Source of the DNA: JAJKIV01 sp036509075
Lineage (GTDB): Bacteria; Gemmatimonadota; Gemmatimonadetes; Gemmatimonadales; Gemmatimonadaceae
Reading direction: 5' to 3'
Length of the DNA: 64,000 nucleotides
Assembly: GCA_036509075.1 (NCBI GenBank)
Contig: DATCGG010000192.1
Span: 41,251 to 105,250 of the forward strand
The notes under the pieces are model-generated. The model saw only the letters and a program-made list of their open reading frames with translations, was not told where the DNA came from and did no database searches. This document shows positions 25,077-34,483 of this stretch, in pieces. A program made the translations under genes and the position numbers. How positions within the stretch are numbered: position 1 is the first letter of the stretch; every line of letters starts with the position of its first letter.

Positions 25077-27230
25077 TTAGGCAGTGCGCTCCACCCGTAG
25101 CTCGGTCACCGGCTGGGCGGCGTCCGTGACACGAGTCGGCCGATCCGCGACCTCGAGCCCCAACGGATCGCGCAGCAACAGCCGGTGCGTCGCGCGCTCC
25201 GGCTCGTCGCCTGGCGTGCGCTGCACGTAGGTGCCGTCGGCACAGAGCTCCCACGCCTGGCGGTTGTCCGAGAGACAGGTGTCGAGCAGCGCCCGGAGCC
25301 GCGGATGCAGGGCGCGATCCTCGACGGGCGTCACCGCTTCGACGCGCCGATCCAGGTTGCGCGGCATCCAATCCGCGGAACCGGTGAAGTAACGGTCTTC
25401 GGCGCTGTTCCGGAAATAGAACAGGCGCGAATGCTCGAGGAACCGCCCGACGATGCTGATGACGCGAATGCGCTCGCTCACGCCGGGCACGCCCGGCCGA
25501 AGGCAGCAGATACCTCGGACGATGAGATCGATGTCGACGCCGGCCTGCGATGCCTCGTACAGCGCCGCAATGATCCCCGGGTCCACGAGGGCATTCAACT
25601 TGGCGATGATTTGCGCGGACTTCCCTTCCCGGGCCGCGTTCGTCTCGTTCGAGATCAGCTCCAGGAATCGATCGCGCATGTTGCCGGGCGCCACGAGCAG
25701 CTTTCGGTACACGCGCTGTCGCGAGAAGCCCGTGAGCGAGTTGAACAGGTCGCTCAGATCTGCGCCGATCGACGGACTCGCCGTGAAGAGCCCGAGGTCG
25801 GTGTAGGTGCGCGCCGTTTTCGTGTTGTAGTTGCCCGTGCCGATGTGCACGTAACGCCGGATGCCGTCGGGCTCGCGCCTAACGACAAGCGCCACCTTCG
25901 AGTGCGTCTTGAGCCCGGGCAATCCGTAGGCCACGTGCACGCCGAAGTTTTCCAGCGTGCGCGCCCACGTGATGTTGTTCGCCTCGTCGAACCGCGCCTG
26001 CAGCTCCACGAGGACCGCAACCTGTTTTCCGCGCTGCGCCGCCTCCGTCAGCGCGCGCACGATAGGCGTGTCGCCCGAGGTGCGGTAGAGCGTCATCTTG
26101 ATGGCCAGTACATGGTCGTCGCGCGACGCGGCATCGAGAAACTGCTCGACGGTCGCCGTGAACGACTCGTACGGATGGTGCACGAGAAGGTCGCGCTCGC
26201 GAATGACATCGAAGATCGATCGCGTCGCATCGCGGACCGCTGGTGGGACGGCAGGCACGAACGGAGGATCGTGCAGCTCGGGCATGTCGATCGAAGCGAT
26301 CGACATGAGATCGCCCAGCTCGAGCAACGGGCCGCCGTCGAACATGTCTCGATCCGCCAACACGAGGCCCGGCAGCAGCTCCGCCTCCTGCAACTCCTCG
26401 AGGATGAGCGCACGGATGTGCCGCGGCATGTCGTCCTGCACCTCGAGTCGCACCACCTCCCCAAACCGGCGCTGAAAGACCTGCTCCTCGATCATCGCGA
26501 GGAGGTCCTCAGGCTCGTCCACGTTCTTCTCCAGCTCGAGGTCGGAGTAGCGCGTCACCTTGAACGCCCACCAGCCGAGCACCTGCATCCCCGGGAACAG
26601 CGAGCCAAGGTTCGCCCCGATGACTTCCTCGAGCGGCACGAAATGATGTCCTCGACCGAACGCAACCCAGCGCGGAAGGCTCTTGGGGACCTTCACTCGC
26701 GCGAAGTGGTCCAGGCCGCGATCCGGATCGCGAATTTCGACAGCGAGCGACAGTGAGAGATTCGAGACGTATGGGAAGGGGTGACCCGGGTCGACCGCCA
26801 ACGGCGTGAGAACCGGAAACACCTCCGACTCGAAGAATTGATCGATCGTGTTCCACTCGCTCGGCGCCAGGTCGGTCATGCGGACGAGTCGAATGCCCTT
26901 CTCGTCCAGCGCCGGCAGCAGTTGCTCGTGCAGAATCGTGCGCGCCTGGGCGAGGAGCTCGCGCACTCGGCGCTCGATGGCATCCAGCGCCGGTTGCGGC
27001 GACAAGCCATCCGCTGCTGACGACGTGACACCCGCCGCGACCTGACGACGCAGCCCGGCGACGCGCACCATGTAGAACTCGTCGAGGTTCGTGCTGAAGA
27101 TCGACAGGAACTTGAGTCGCTCCAGCAGCGGGTTGCGCTCGTCGAACGCCTCGTTGAGCACGCGCGCGTTGAACTCGAGCCAGCTGAGCTCGCGATTGAA
27201 AAACAGCGTTGGCGGAAGCGGTTCGTGCAT
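25077..27230 (-). CDS. ppk1: polyphosphate kinase 1
   Basis: Reversible synthesis of polyphosphate from ATP. With ATG at 27230 the product is 717 aa; a TTG seven codons upstream is less likely. It shows the N domain start FFNRELSWLEFN, STNLDEFYMVR, and FIPLEE-like FVPLEEVI. The catalytic regions are KMTLYRTSGD, the autophosphorylated-His segment YVHIGTGNYN, IKRGICCLRPGV-like residues, and EHSRLFYF with the second His. The TAA stop lies inside a CGTTAGG word (read on the minus strand). It is preceded by the terminator of the Pit gene. Confidence 0.94.
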   Translation of the reverse strand: MHEPLPPTLFFNRELSWLEFNARVLNEAFDERNPLLERLKFLSIFSTNLDEFYMVRVAGLRRQVAAGVTSSAADGLSPQPALDAIERRVRELLAQARTILHEQLLPALDEKGIRLVRMTDLAPSEWNTIDQFFESEVFPVLTPLAVDPGHPFPYVSNLSLSLAVEIRDPDRGLDHFARVKVPKSLPRWVAFGRGHHFVPLEEVIGANLGSLFPGMQVLGWWAFKVTRYSDLELEKNVDEPEDLLAMIEEQVFQRRFGEVVRLEVQDDMPRHIRALILEELQEAELLPGLVLADRDMFDGGPLLELGDLMSIASIDMPELHDPPFVPAVPPAVRDATRSIFDVIRERDLLVHHPYESFTATVEQFLDAASRDDHVLAIKMTLYRTSGDTPIVRALTEAAQRGKQVAVLVELQARFDEANNITWARTLENFGVHVAYGLPGLKTHSKVALVVRREPDGIRRYVHIGTGNYNTKTARTYTDLGLFTASPSIGADLSDLFNSLTGFSRQRVYRKLLVAPGNMRDRFLELISNETNAAREGKSAQIIAKLNALVDPGIIAALYEASQAGVDIDLIVRGICCLRPGVPGVSERIRVISIVGRFLEHSRLFYFRNSAEDRYFTGSADWMPRNLDRRVEAVTPVEDRALHPRLRALLDTCLSDNRQAWELCADGTYVQRTPGDEPERATHRLLLRDPLGLEVADRPTRVTDAAQPVTELRVERTA

Positions 27231-27276
27231 CGTCAATGGGACGCAGGACAAGTGCGAATCGACCCTACAAACGATA

Positions 27277-27300
27277 AACGCCCGGCTCAGCCCGGGCGTT
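27277..27300 (-). terminator. terminator after pit
   Basis: A perfect 9-bp inverted repeat AACGCCCGG / CCGGGCGTT with a 6-nt loop is followed on the minus strand by TATCGTTTGT. It lies between the pit stop and the ppk1 start. Confidence 0.7.
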
Positions 27301-27342
27301 CATCATAACCGACTGAAGAGCGGGCGAGCCGTCACGAGCCTG

Positions 27343-28395
27343 TCACAGCGGAATCAGGCGCGAGAGGATGAAGTACGAACCCGCCGCGATAATGGCCGCC
27401 GCGGGTATCGTCATGATCCATGCCCAAACGATACGCCCTGCAACGCCCCAGCGCACGCCCGAAACGCCGTTCGTCGCTCCGACCCCGACGATCGCCCCGG
27501 TGATCGTGTGCGTCGTGCTCACCGGAATGCCGAACTTCGTCGCGATGAGGATGGCGAATGCCCCGCCCGTCTCTGCACAGAAGCCGCCGACCGGACGCAG
27601 CTTCGTAATCCGGTTCCCCATGGTGTGCACGATCCGCCAGCCGCCCAAGAGCGTTCCCAGAGCGATGCAACTATACGCGCCAATCTCCACCCAGTAGGGA
27701 ACACCAGCCTCCGGGTTAGGCAGATAGAAGAGACCGAGCAACCCCTGCTGACCACGAAAGATGTTCTGCGTGTGGGTAGCACCGAGCAATCCGACGATGA
27801 TGCCCATTGTCTTTTGCGCGTCGTTCGCTCCATGCGAGAACGAGAACAGTGCCGAGCTTCCAAGCTGTGCGACGCGGAACACGCGATCGACGCGCGCGGG
27901 CGCCGCCCGCTGGAAGATCCAGTATACCGCGACCATGAGTACGAACCCGGCCGCCATGCCGATGAGCGGCGAGAGCGCGATGAACTCCAGCGTCTTGATC
28001 CACTTGTCACCCCAGAGGATCGCGCTCCACCCGGCTTTCGTGACGGCCGCGCCGGCGTAGCCGCCGATCAGCGCGTGCGAGGAGCTCGAGGGAAGGCCGT
28101 ACGCCCACGTGATGAGGTTCCAGGCGATCGCGCCTAACAACGCCGAGAGAATGACCGTCGGATCTACGATCGATTGGTCGATCATTCCGCTCTGGACCGT
28201 CTTCGCGACGGCGGTGCCCACCACGAACGCCGCCGCGAAGTTGAAGAAGGCAGCCCAGACGACCGCCGCGAACGGGTTCAGGACGCGCGTCCCGACGATC
28301 GTGGCGATGGAGTTCGCCGAGTCGTGAAAGCCGTTGATGAAGTCGAACGCGAAGCCGATCAGGACGATGACGACGACGTACGCCACCGGGCTCAC
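27343..28395 (-). CDS. pit: PiT-family inorganic phosphate transporter
   Basis: Low-affinity, ion-coupled phosphate permease, 350 aa with about ten hydrophobic segments. The two family signatures are visible: GFHDSANSIAT near the N-terminus and SHGANDAQKTMG in the second half, plus PVSTTHTITGAIVG near the C-terminus. The GTG start overlaps the TGA of the DUF47 gene (GTGA), the usual partner arrangement. Confidence 0.93.
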   Translation of the reverse strand: MSPVAYVVVIVLIGFAFDFINGFHDSANSIATIVGTRVLNPFAAVVWAAFFNFAAAFVVGTAVAKTVQSGMIDQSIVDPTVILSALLGAIAWNLITWAYGLPSSSSHALIGGYAGAAVTKAGWSAILWGDKWIKTLEFIALSPLIGMAAGFVLMVAVYWIFQRAAPARVDRVFRVAQLGSSALFSFSHGANDAQKTMGIIVGLLGATHTQNIFRGQQGLLGLFYLPNPEAGVPYWVEIGAYSCIALGTLLGGWRIVHTMGNRITKLRPVGGFCAETGGAFAILIATKFGIPVSTTHTITGAIVGVGATNGVSGVRWGVAGRIVWAWIMTIPAAAIIAAGSYFILSRLIPL

Positions 28396-29003
28396 GAATT
28401 CTTGAGGGAGATGCTCTCCAGCACGTTGCCCACGCCCTGACACTCATCGAGCGCTCGCTCGAGCGTGTCGTAGAGCTCTTTCCACTTCATCACCTCGAGC
28501 GCATCGGGCTTGCCACGAAACAGCTCACCGACCGCGTCCTGGTAGATGGCATCACCTTCCTCCTCGAGCCGCTTGATCGCGCGGCTGCTCTCCGCAACGA
28601 CCGACGGCTTCTTGATCGCCATCACGCCAGCCTGAATGTGGTCGGCGGCGCGAGAGATCGTGTCGGACAGCTTGAGCGCGGGCGGGCGGGACTCGGCAAT
28701 GTGGAACATCGCGACTCGGCGCGCTGTGCCGTCGAGAAGGTCGATGACGTCGTCGAGCTCCGTGGCGAGGCGGTGAATGTCCTCCCGGTCGATCGGCGTG
28801 ACGAAGCTGCGGTCGATCCTCGCGCGGACGTCGTGCGTGAGCACATCCGCTTCGTGTTCCACGGTCTTGATGGCAGCGACGTAGTGATCGAGCCTGTCCG
28901 GCTCGGCGAACAGGCAATTCAGGAGACGCGCTGCTTCCTTGAGTCGCTTCGCCAGCTCGTTGAAGAGAACGAAAAAGCCTTCGTCGCGTGGGATGAGGCG
29001 CAC
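28392..29003 (-). CDS. DUF47 / PhoU-like regulator of Pit
   Basis: A 203-aa all-helical protein of the DUF47 (TIGR00153-type) family, related to PhoU and normally encoded beside pit, whose activity it is thought to modulate. The segments are FFVLFNELAKRLKEAA, EHEADVLTHDVRARIDRSFVTPIDREDIHRL (read in pieces) and LDDVIDLLDGTA. GTG at 29003 gives the usual length; the open frame continues 27 codons upstream without a better start. Confidence 0.85.
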   Translation of the reverse strand: MRLIPRDEGFFVLFNELAKRLKEAARLLNCLFAEPDRLDHYVAAIKTVEHEADVLTHDVRARIDRSFVTPIDREDIHRLATELDDVIDLLDGTARRVAMFHIAESRPPALKLSDTISRAADHIQAGVMAIKKPSVVAESSRAIKRLEEEGDAIYQDAVGELFRGKPDALEVMKWKELYDTLERALDECQGVGNVLESISLKNS

Positions 29004-29065
29004 GGGGTGTCGTCGGAGGTGGCCAAGGCCACGCGGCGGCCTCTCAACTGGCGCGGCGCAGGCTT

Positions 29066-29086
29066 CGTTACACAACCGAGACAAAC
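29066..29086 (-). promoter_or_regulatory. copy A of a 21-bp upstream repeat
   Basis: CGTTAC-nn-AACCGAGACA-n-AC is present here and again at 29516-29536 with 18 of 21 positions identical. This copy lies 63 nt before the DUF47-pit start. It contains the CGTTAC word seen in the candidate PHO boxes, so it may be a shared promoter or operator. Confidence 0.4.
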
Positions 29087-29130
29087 ATAGCCGAGACCCG
29101 TTCGCATTCGCAAAGGGAAACTCGGCTATG
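29086..29130 (-). terminator. terminator after the 84-aa gene
   Basis: A 10-bp inverted repeat, CATAGCCGAG / CTCGGCTATG, has a 25-nt loop and is followed on the minus strand by TTTGTC. It directly follows the small gene. The large loop makes it weaker than the others. Confidence 0.5.
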
Positions 29131-29135
29131 AAGCG

Positions 29136-29390
29136 TCAGAGCTCGGCGCCCTGCCCGAGCGCGGTCAGTGGAGGCCTGCTATCGCGCCTGGCAGGCGGCC
29201 TCGCGTGGTGACAGAGTCGTTCCAACCCGGGCCAGTCCATCACGGCCCAGTCATCGGGATAGCTGGAAAGCGACTTCGTCACGTCCCGCGAGAAGAAATA
29301 CAACCAACGGGGCGCCGCGCTATCGTCAGAAAGCTCATACACCTGCCAGTGCATCCCTTCGGAATCCATGAACTTTCTGGTAAGTGCCAC
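29136..29390 (-). CDS. 84-aa unknown protein with strong ribosome binding site
   Basis: The GTG start at 29390 has a perfect AGGAGG six nt upstream (29397-29402), rare in this window, so translation is well supported. The 84-aa product is rich in Trp, Tyr and Asp (WQVYEL, PRWLYFFSRD, YPDDWAVMDWPGL) with a basic C-terminus. There is no signal peptide or membrane segment, and I recognise no family. It stands alone between the pit operon and deoC, flanked by a hairpin on each side, with the second copy of the 21-bp repeat 126 nt upstream. Confidence 0.65.
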   Translation of the reverse strand: MALTRKFMDSEGMHWQVYELSDDSAAPRWLYFFSRDVTKSLSSYPDDWAVMDWPGLERLCHHARPPARRDSRPPLTALGQGAEL

Positions 29391-29434
29391 GTCGTTCCTC
29401 CTAGTGAATCCGCAGGCGGCTTGATGCACTCAAT

Positions 29435-29463
29435 GTGCCCGGACCTGAGAATTTCCCGGGCAC
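29435..29463. repeat. inverted repeat between deoC and the 84-aa gene
   Basis: An 8-bp inverted repeat GTGCCCGG / CCGGGCAC has a 13-nt loop. It lies in the 278-nt gap 29391-29668, which otherwise holds the 21-bp repeat and no gene. It could terminate the deoC operon, but there is no T tract. Confidence 0.35.
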
Positions 29464-29515
29464 GGTCACTGAACGCAATGCGCTAACTCCCGAGGCCACC
29501 GTTCGTTACACGTTC

Positions 29516-29536
29516 CGTTACCGAACCGAGACACAC
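29516..29536 (-). promoter_or_regulatory. copy B of the 21-bp upstream repeat
   Basis: Same 21-bp element as at 29066 (18/21 identical), 126 nt before the 84-aa gene. A second CGTTAC lies at 29504, and TTGACC-like bases flank the element. It may be a promoter element shared by the two minus-strand transcripts. Confidence 0.4.
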
Positions 29537-29668
29537 AACTACTTGACCGGACGGCCGGCCCGATGTGCGCGGCGAGAGACTTCGCGTCGGTTGCGCGCAC
29601 TCCGGCCAACCCATCGCCGCCTAACGCGCGACGCCGGGCGAGCGCACGTCGGCGCCGGTCAACGCCCG

Positions 29669-30637
29669 TCAATAGACCGCCGCGCCCTTCGTCGTGGCGG
29701 CGCTCGTCAGGCAGGTCCCCGAGGCACATCGCTCCTCGTGTGCGTGTGGGGATGCCAGCAGCTCGTGCATCGGCAACGGGCCACGTCCCAGGCACTGGGC
29801 CATCCCCACACCGCTCGAGGTGCCGATCCGCGTTGCACCGTTGGCGATCATCCGCAGCGCCGTCGCGCAATCGCGAACGCCGCCCGAGGCCTTGACCCCC
29901 ATGGAGTCGCCAACCACCAGGCGCATGAGCGCCACCGCCTCCGCCGTTGCGCCACCAGCTGCGTGAAAGCCGGTGCTCGTTTTCACGTAGTGCGCCCCCG
30001 CGTCGCGCGCGAGCGCACTGGCCTTGATGATCTCCACCGGCGTGAGATGCGCCGACTCGATGATGACCTTCACGAGACGTCCCGCTGCCGCCCGCACCAC
30101 GGCGGCGATGTCGTCCGCGACATGATTCCAGTCACCGCCCTTGATATGGCCCACGGCGGCAACCATGTCGATCTCACTCGCACCCTGTCGGATCGCCAGC
30201 GATGCTTCCGCGGCCTTGACCTCGGACTGGTTGGCGCCTAACGGGAAGCCGACCACGGTCGCCACGGCAACCCGGCTCCCCTGGAGCCGCTCGGCGCAGC
30301 GCGGCACCCACACCGGGTTGACACACACCGCGGCGAACTCGTGCTCGAGCGCCTCCGAGCAGAGCTGGTCGATGTCCGCACGCGTCGTCTCGGCCTTGAG
30401 CAGCGTGTGGTCGATGAACTCTGCGATTCGCGCGTTCTCGCGAACGTACCGGACGCCCGGCGAATTATCCGCGGTGGCAAGCCCCCGCCCTCCGGTGGTC
30501 CCGCCGGTCGATTCCCGATTCCCATCTGCCCAGCTTCGCTGGGCTCCCGCCGATTCCCGATTCCCGACCTGATCAGCGCGGGACAGCTCGCGCGCGATGC
30601 GCGCTGCAAGGGCGTCGAGATCCATGTCGGAGCTCAT
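29669..30637 (-). CDS. deoC: deoxyribose-phosphate aldolase with repeat-derived N-terminal insert
   Basis: Cleaves 2-deoxyribose-5-phosphate to glyceraldehyde-3-phosphate and acetaldehyde. The 322-aa protein is about 100 residues longer than classic DeoC. The catalytic core starts near IAEFIDHTLLK (about residue 70) and shows CVNPVWV, VGFPLG, EIDMV (Asp), KVIIES and the Schiff-base Lys in VKTSTGF. The N-terminus has a short helix (DLDALAARIAREL), possibly an encapsulation peptide. A linker encoded by heptamer repeats follows (GNRES twice). The ATG overlaps the TGA of a microcompartment vertex gene, tying the aldolase to that shell protein. The C-terminus has a Cys pair (ERCASGTC). Confidence 0.92.
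   Translation of the reverse strand: MSSDMDLDALAARIARELSRADQVGNRESAGAQRSWADGNRESTGGTTGGRGLATADNSPGVRYVRENARIAEFIDHTLLKAETTRADIDQLCSEALEHEFAAVCVNPVWVPRCAERLQGSRVAVATVVGFPLGANQSEVKAAEASLAIRQGASEIDMVAAVGHIKGGDWNHVADDIAAVVRAAAGRLVKVIIESAHLTPVEIIKASALARDAGAHYVKTSTGFHAAGGATAEAVALMRLVVGDSMGVKASGGVRDCATALRMIANGATRIGTSSGVGMAQCLGRGPLPMHELLASPHAHEERCASGTCLTSAATTKGAAVY
30509..30567. repeat. heptamer repeat element inside deoC
   Basis: Two CGATTCC heptamers (30509-30522) and two more in the same orientation (30551-30564) flank a perfect 7-bp hairpin, GCCCAGC-TTC-GCTGGGC (30528-30544). It lies in frame in the deoC linker. Unlike the other three elements the outer heptamers are direct rather than inverted. 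Confidence 0.8.
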
Positions 30638-30909
30638 TGACGGTCGACGTCCACGCGATCGACGACGCCGACGACGACGGCCTGCGCCGGGATGTTCGGG
30701 TCCTTGAACAGCGACCGCGCCGCGTTGCCCTCCTGCACCACGAGCACTTTTTCGCCCACGCCAACTCCAATCACATCGAGCGCTATGACCTCGGCGCCTT
30801 CTTCCCGATCCTCGAGATCGAGCCGGCGGACGAGTAGCAGCTTCTTCTGACCGAGGTGTTCGTGACGGTGGGTGGAGACGACGTCGCCAATAACACGCGC
30901 GAGATACAC
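30634..30909 (-). CDS. EutN/CcmL-family microcompartment vertex protein 1
   Basis: A 91-aa pentameric BMC-P shell protein. YLARVIGDVVSTHRHE, KLLLVRRLD, ALDVIGVGVGEKVLVVQEGNAAR and AVVVGVVDRVDV follow the EutN/CcmL fold order. GTG at 30909 is preceded by GAGAGG at proper spacing and gives the usual length. The stop overlaps the deoC start (ATGA). Such pentamers cap the vertices of bacterial microcompartments; no hexameric BMC-H gene is seen in the window. Confidence 0.88.
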   Translation of the reverse strand: MYLARVIGDVVSTHRHEHLGQKKLLLVRRLDLEDREEGAEVIALDVIGVGVGEKVLVVQEGNAARSLFKDPNIPAQAVVVGVVDRVDVDRQ

Positions 30910-30919
30910 GCTTTTCCTC

Positions 30920-31264
30920 TCAGATCGCCGCGGGCTCGCCCGCGGCGGTGTTCCCATCGATGTCATCGGCGCGCAGCACCTGGCGGCCGCCAATGTCGAC
31001 CCAGTCCACCTTTCCCACGATCCCCGCGTCGACCGCCGCGAACGGATTGTCGAGCGTCAGCGCGGCCTCACGAGACGTTATGAAGTAGATGACTTCGCCC
31101 GGCCCAACGCCGACCCGATCGACGGCGACTAGCGCCTTGCCCACGTCGGCTCCCGCCGTGGTGATTGGCTGGATCCACTGCAGGGTGACGGCGGCCAGCG
31201 TGTCCTGCTTGACCGTCGAGACGACGCGACCGATGACGCGAGCTATCTGCACGCGTGGAAACAT
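30920..31264 (-). CDS. EutN/CcmL-family microcompartment vertex protein 2
   Basis: A 114-aa protein homologous to the next gene. VQIARVIGRVVSTVK, LVAVDRVGVGPGEVIYFI, SREAALTLDNPFAAVDAGIVGKVDWVDI span a full BMC-P domain, followed by an unusual 24-residue tail rich in Gly, Asp and Ala. ATG at 31264 fits the family N-terminus. Ten nt separate it from the second vertex gene. Two different pentamers are common in complete BMC loci, so the shell proper is probably encoded elsewhere. Confidence 0.85.
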   Translation of the reverse strand: MFPRVQIARVIGRVVSTVKQDTLAAVTLQWIQPITTAGADVGKALVAVDRVGVGPGEVIYFITSREAALTLDNPFAAVDAGIVGKVDWVDIGGRQVLRADDIDGNTAAGEPAAI

Positions 31265-31313
31265 AGGACGGCGAGGGGGAGCCGCAACGCGCGGTTCCCG
31301 GCGACTCGCGTCG

Positions 31314-32072
31314 CTACTGCCATACCCCGCGAGCATCCGACACCATTGTGCGCCGCGACACGAGCGAGCGATTCTCGAACAGCTTCACGAGCAGCACCCC
31401 AGCGACGAATCCGCCGACGTGCGCCCAAACCGCCACGCCCCCGGACACCTCCGGGTCCACCTGGTTGAGCTGAGGTAACCCCGTCAGCACCTGGGTCGCG
31501 AACCACCACAGGAGCGCCACCCAGGCGGGAAACCGCACGAAGAACAGGAAGACGAAATACCTAACGCGGACGCGTGGGTAAAGTACGAGATACGCGCCGA
31601 GAATGCCGGAGATCGCGCCGGACGCGCCGACAGTTGGGACCGGAGACCTTGGGTCCACCATCACGTGCGTCGCCGCCGCGGCGAGCCCACAAACCAGATA
31701 GAACACCAGAAAGCGGAAACGCCCCATGCTGTCTTCGACGTTGTTGCCGAACACCCAGAAGTAGATTGCGTTGCCTAGGAGATGTCCCCAGCTCCCGTGC
31801 AGAAACATCGAGAGGAGCGGCGTCAGGACGTTGATCGCGCTGTCGTCGATCTGGCAGGCGAGGTTCGGACCGATGGGGATCGAGAACCCAACGGGGCGCC
31901 CGTGCGTGAGTTCGGCAGGCACCAGCCCGTAGTTGCACACCGCCGCGGCGAGCTGCGTGGCGTTCGTCCCGGCGCCCTCGACAACCACCCATGTCGCGAG
32001 CATGAGCGCGAGCAACAGGTAGGTCATGACCGGAGTGCGAAGCGTCGGGTTTTCGTCGCTGATCGGGATCAT
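31314..32072 (-). CDS. rhomboid-family intramembrane serine protease
   Basis: A 252-aa membrane protein with six or more hydrophobic helices. The rhomboid hallmarks are HGSWGHLLGN (L1/TM2), the nucleophile Ser in GASGAISG, and the catalytic His in HVGGFVAGV. All are intact, so it is probably active in cleaving membrane protein substrates. It is upstream of the two vertex-protein genes (49-nt gap) on the same strand; a functional link is unclear. The region 32073-32290 between it and dnaK holds promoters only. Confidence 0.9.
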   Translation of the reverse strand: MIPISDENPTLRTPVMTYLLLALMLATWVVVEGAGTNATQLAAAVCNYGLVPAELTHGRPVGFSIPIGPNLACQIDDSAINVLTPLLSMFLHGSWGHLLGNAIYFWVFGNNVEDSMGRFRFLVFYLVCGLAAAATHVMVDPRSPVPTVGASGAISGILGAYLVLYPRVRVRYFVFLFFVRFPAWVALLWWFATQVLTGLPQLNQVDPEVSGGVAVWAHVGGFVAGVLLVKLFENRSLVSRRTMVSDARGVWQ

Positions 32073-32290
32073 TGGCGTCGCGAGAGGTGAGGTGCTGACG
32101 CGTTAGTAGGACGCAATCGACTGCCACTGGCGATCCGATGCTCGGGATCGCGCCGCCGAAATCTGCCAAACTGACGTAACGGCCCGGCCCTGACCTTGCC
32201 ACCCACCGGACCACGTTGCGAGCGAGCGCGTGTCGGTCGAATCAGACGCTTCAGCTCGACTTCGATCTTTTTTCTCCCTGCGAGGGCGCA

Positions 32291-34225
<1,935 letters not shown>

Positions 34226-34306
34226 CGTTAGCGACGGTTCAGCTTCGGCGTCCAGCTTACAGGTGACCACTGGACGTGCACGAAGGTCCACAGAGAGGAA
34301 GTGCGC

Positions 34307-34330
34307 GGGGCCGGGCGGTTTGCCGGCCCC
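34307..34330 (+). terminator. possible terminator after dnaK
   Basis: An 8-bp GC-rich inverted repeat GGGGCCGG / CCGGCCCC has an 8-nt loop in the 258-nt gap between dnaK and htrA. There is no T tract, so it may be a pause or attenuator hairpin instead. Confidence 0.4.
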
Positions 34331-34483
34331 GTCAGCATCGCAGATGAACCGGAAACTCTTCGACACCTGTCGGTGTCCTACGAAAGGAACCCCGCCGCGG
34401 CACGCTTTTCCGTGGCATAATTGCTCGACGGCGGACGTGTAGCGTCCATACATTCGATAAAGTCCAAGCAAGGACACAGAGCT

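Noticed and set aside
25185..26756. 523-codon plus-strand open frame over ppk1
   Set aside because: Antisense shadow with Arg/His-rich composition, whereas ppk1 shows full catalytic motifs.
32073..32290. CIRCE operator or heat-shock promoter before dnaK
   Set aside because: No TTAGCACTC/GAGTGCTAA inverted repeat and no convincing sigma-32 boxes could be found.
34307..34330. Strong intrinsic terminator after dnaK
   Set aside because: The stem is good but there is no T tract; it is kept only as a low-confidence hairpin.
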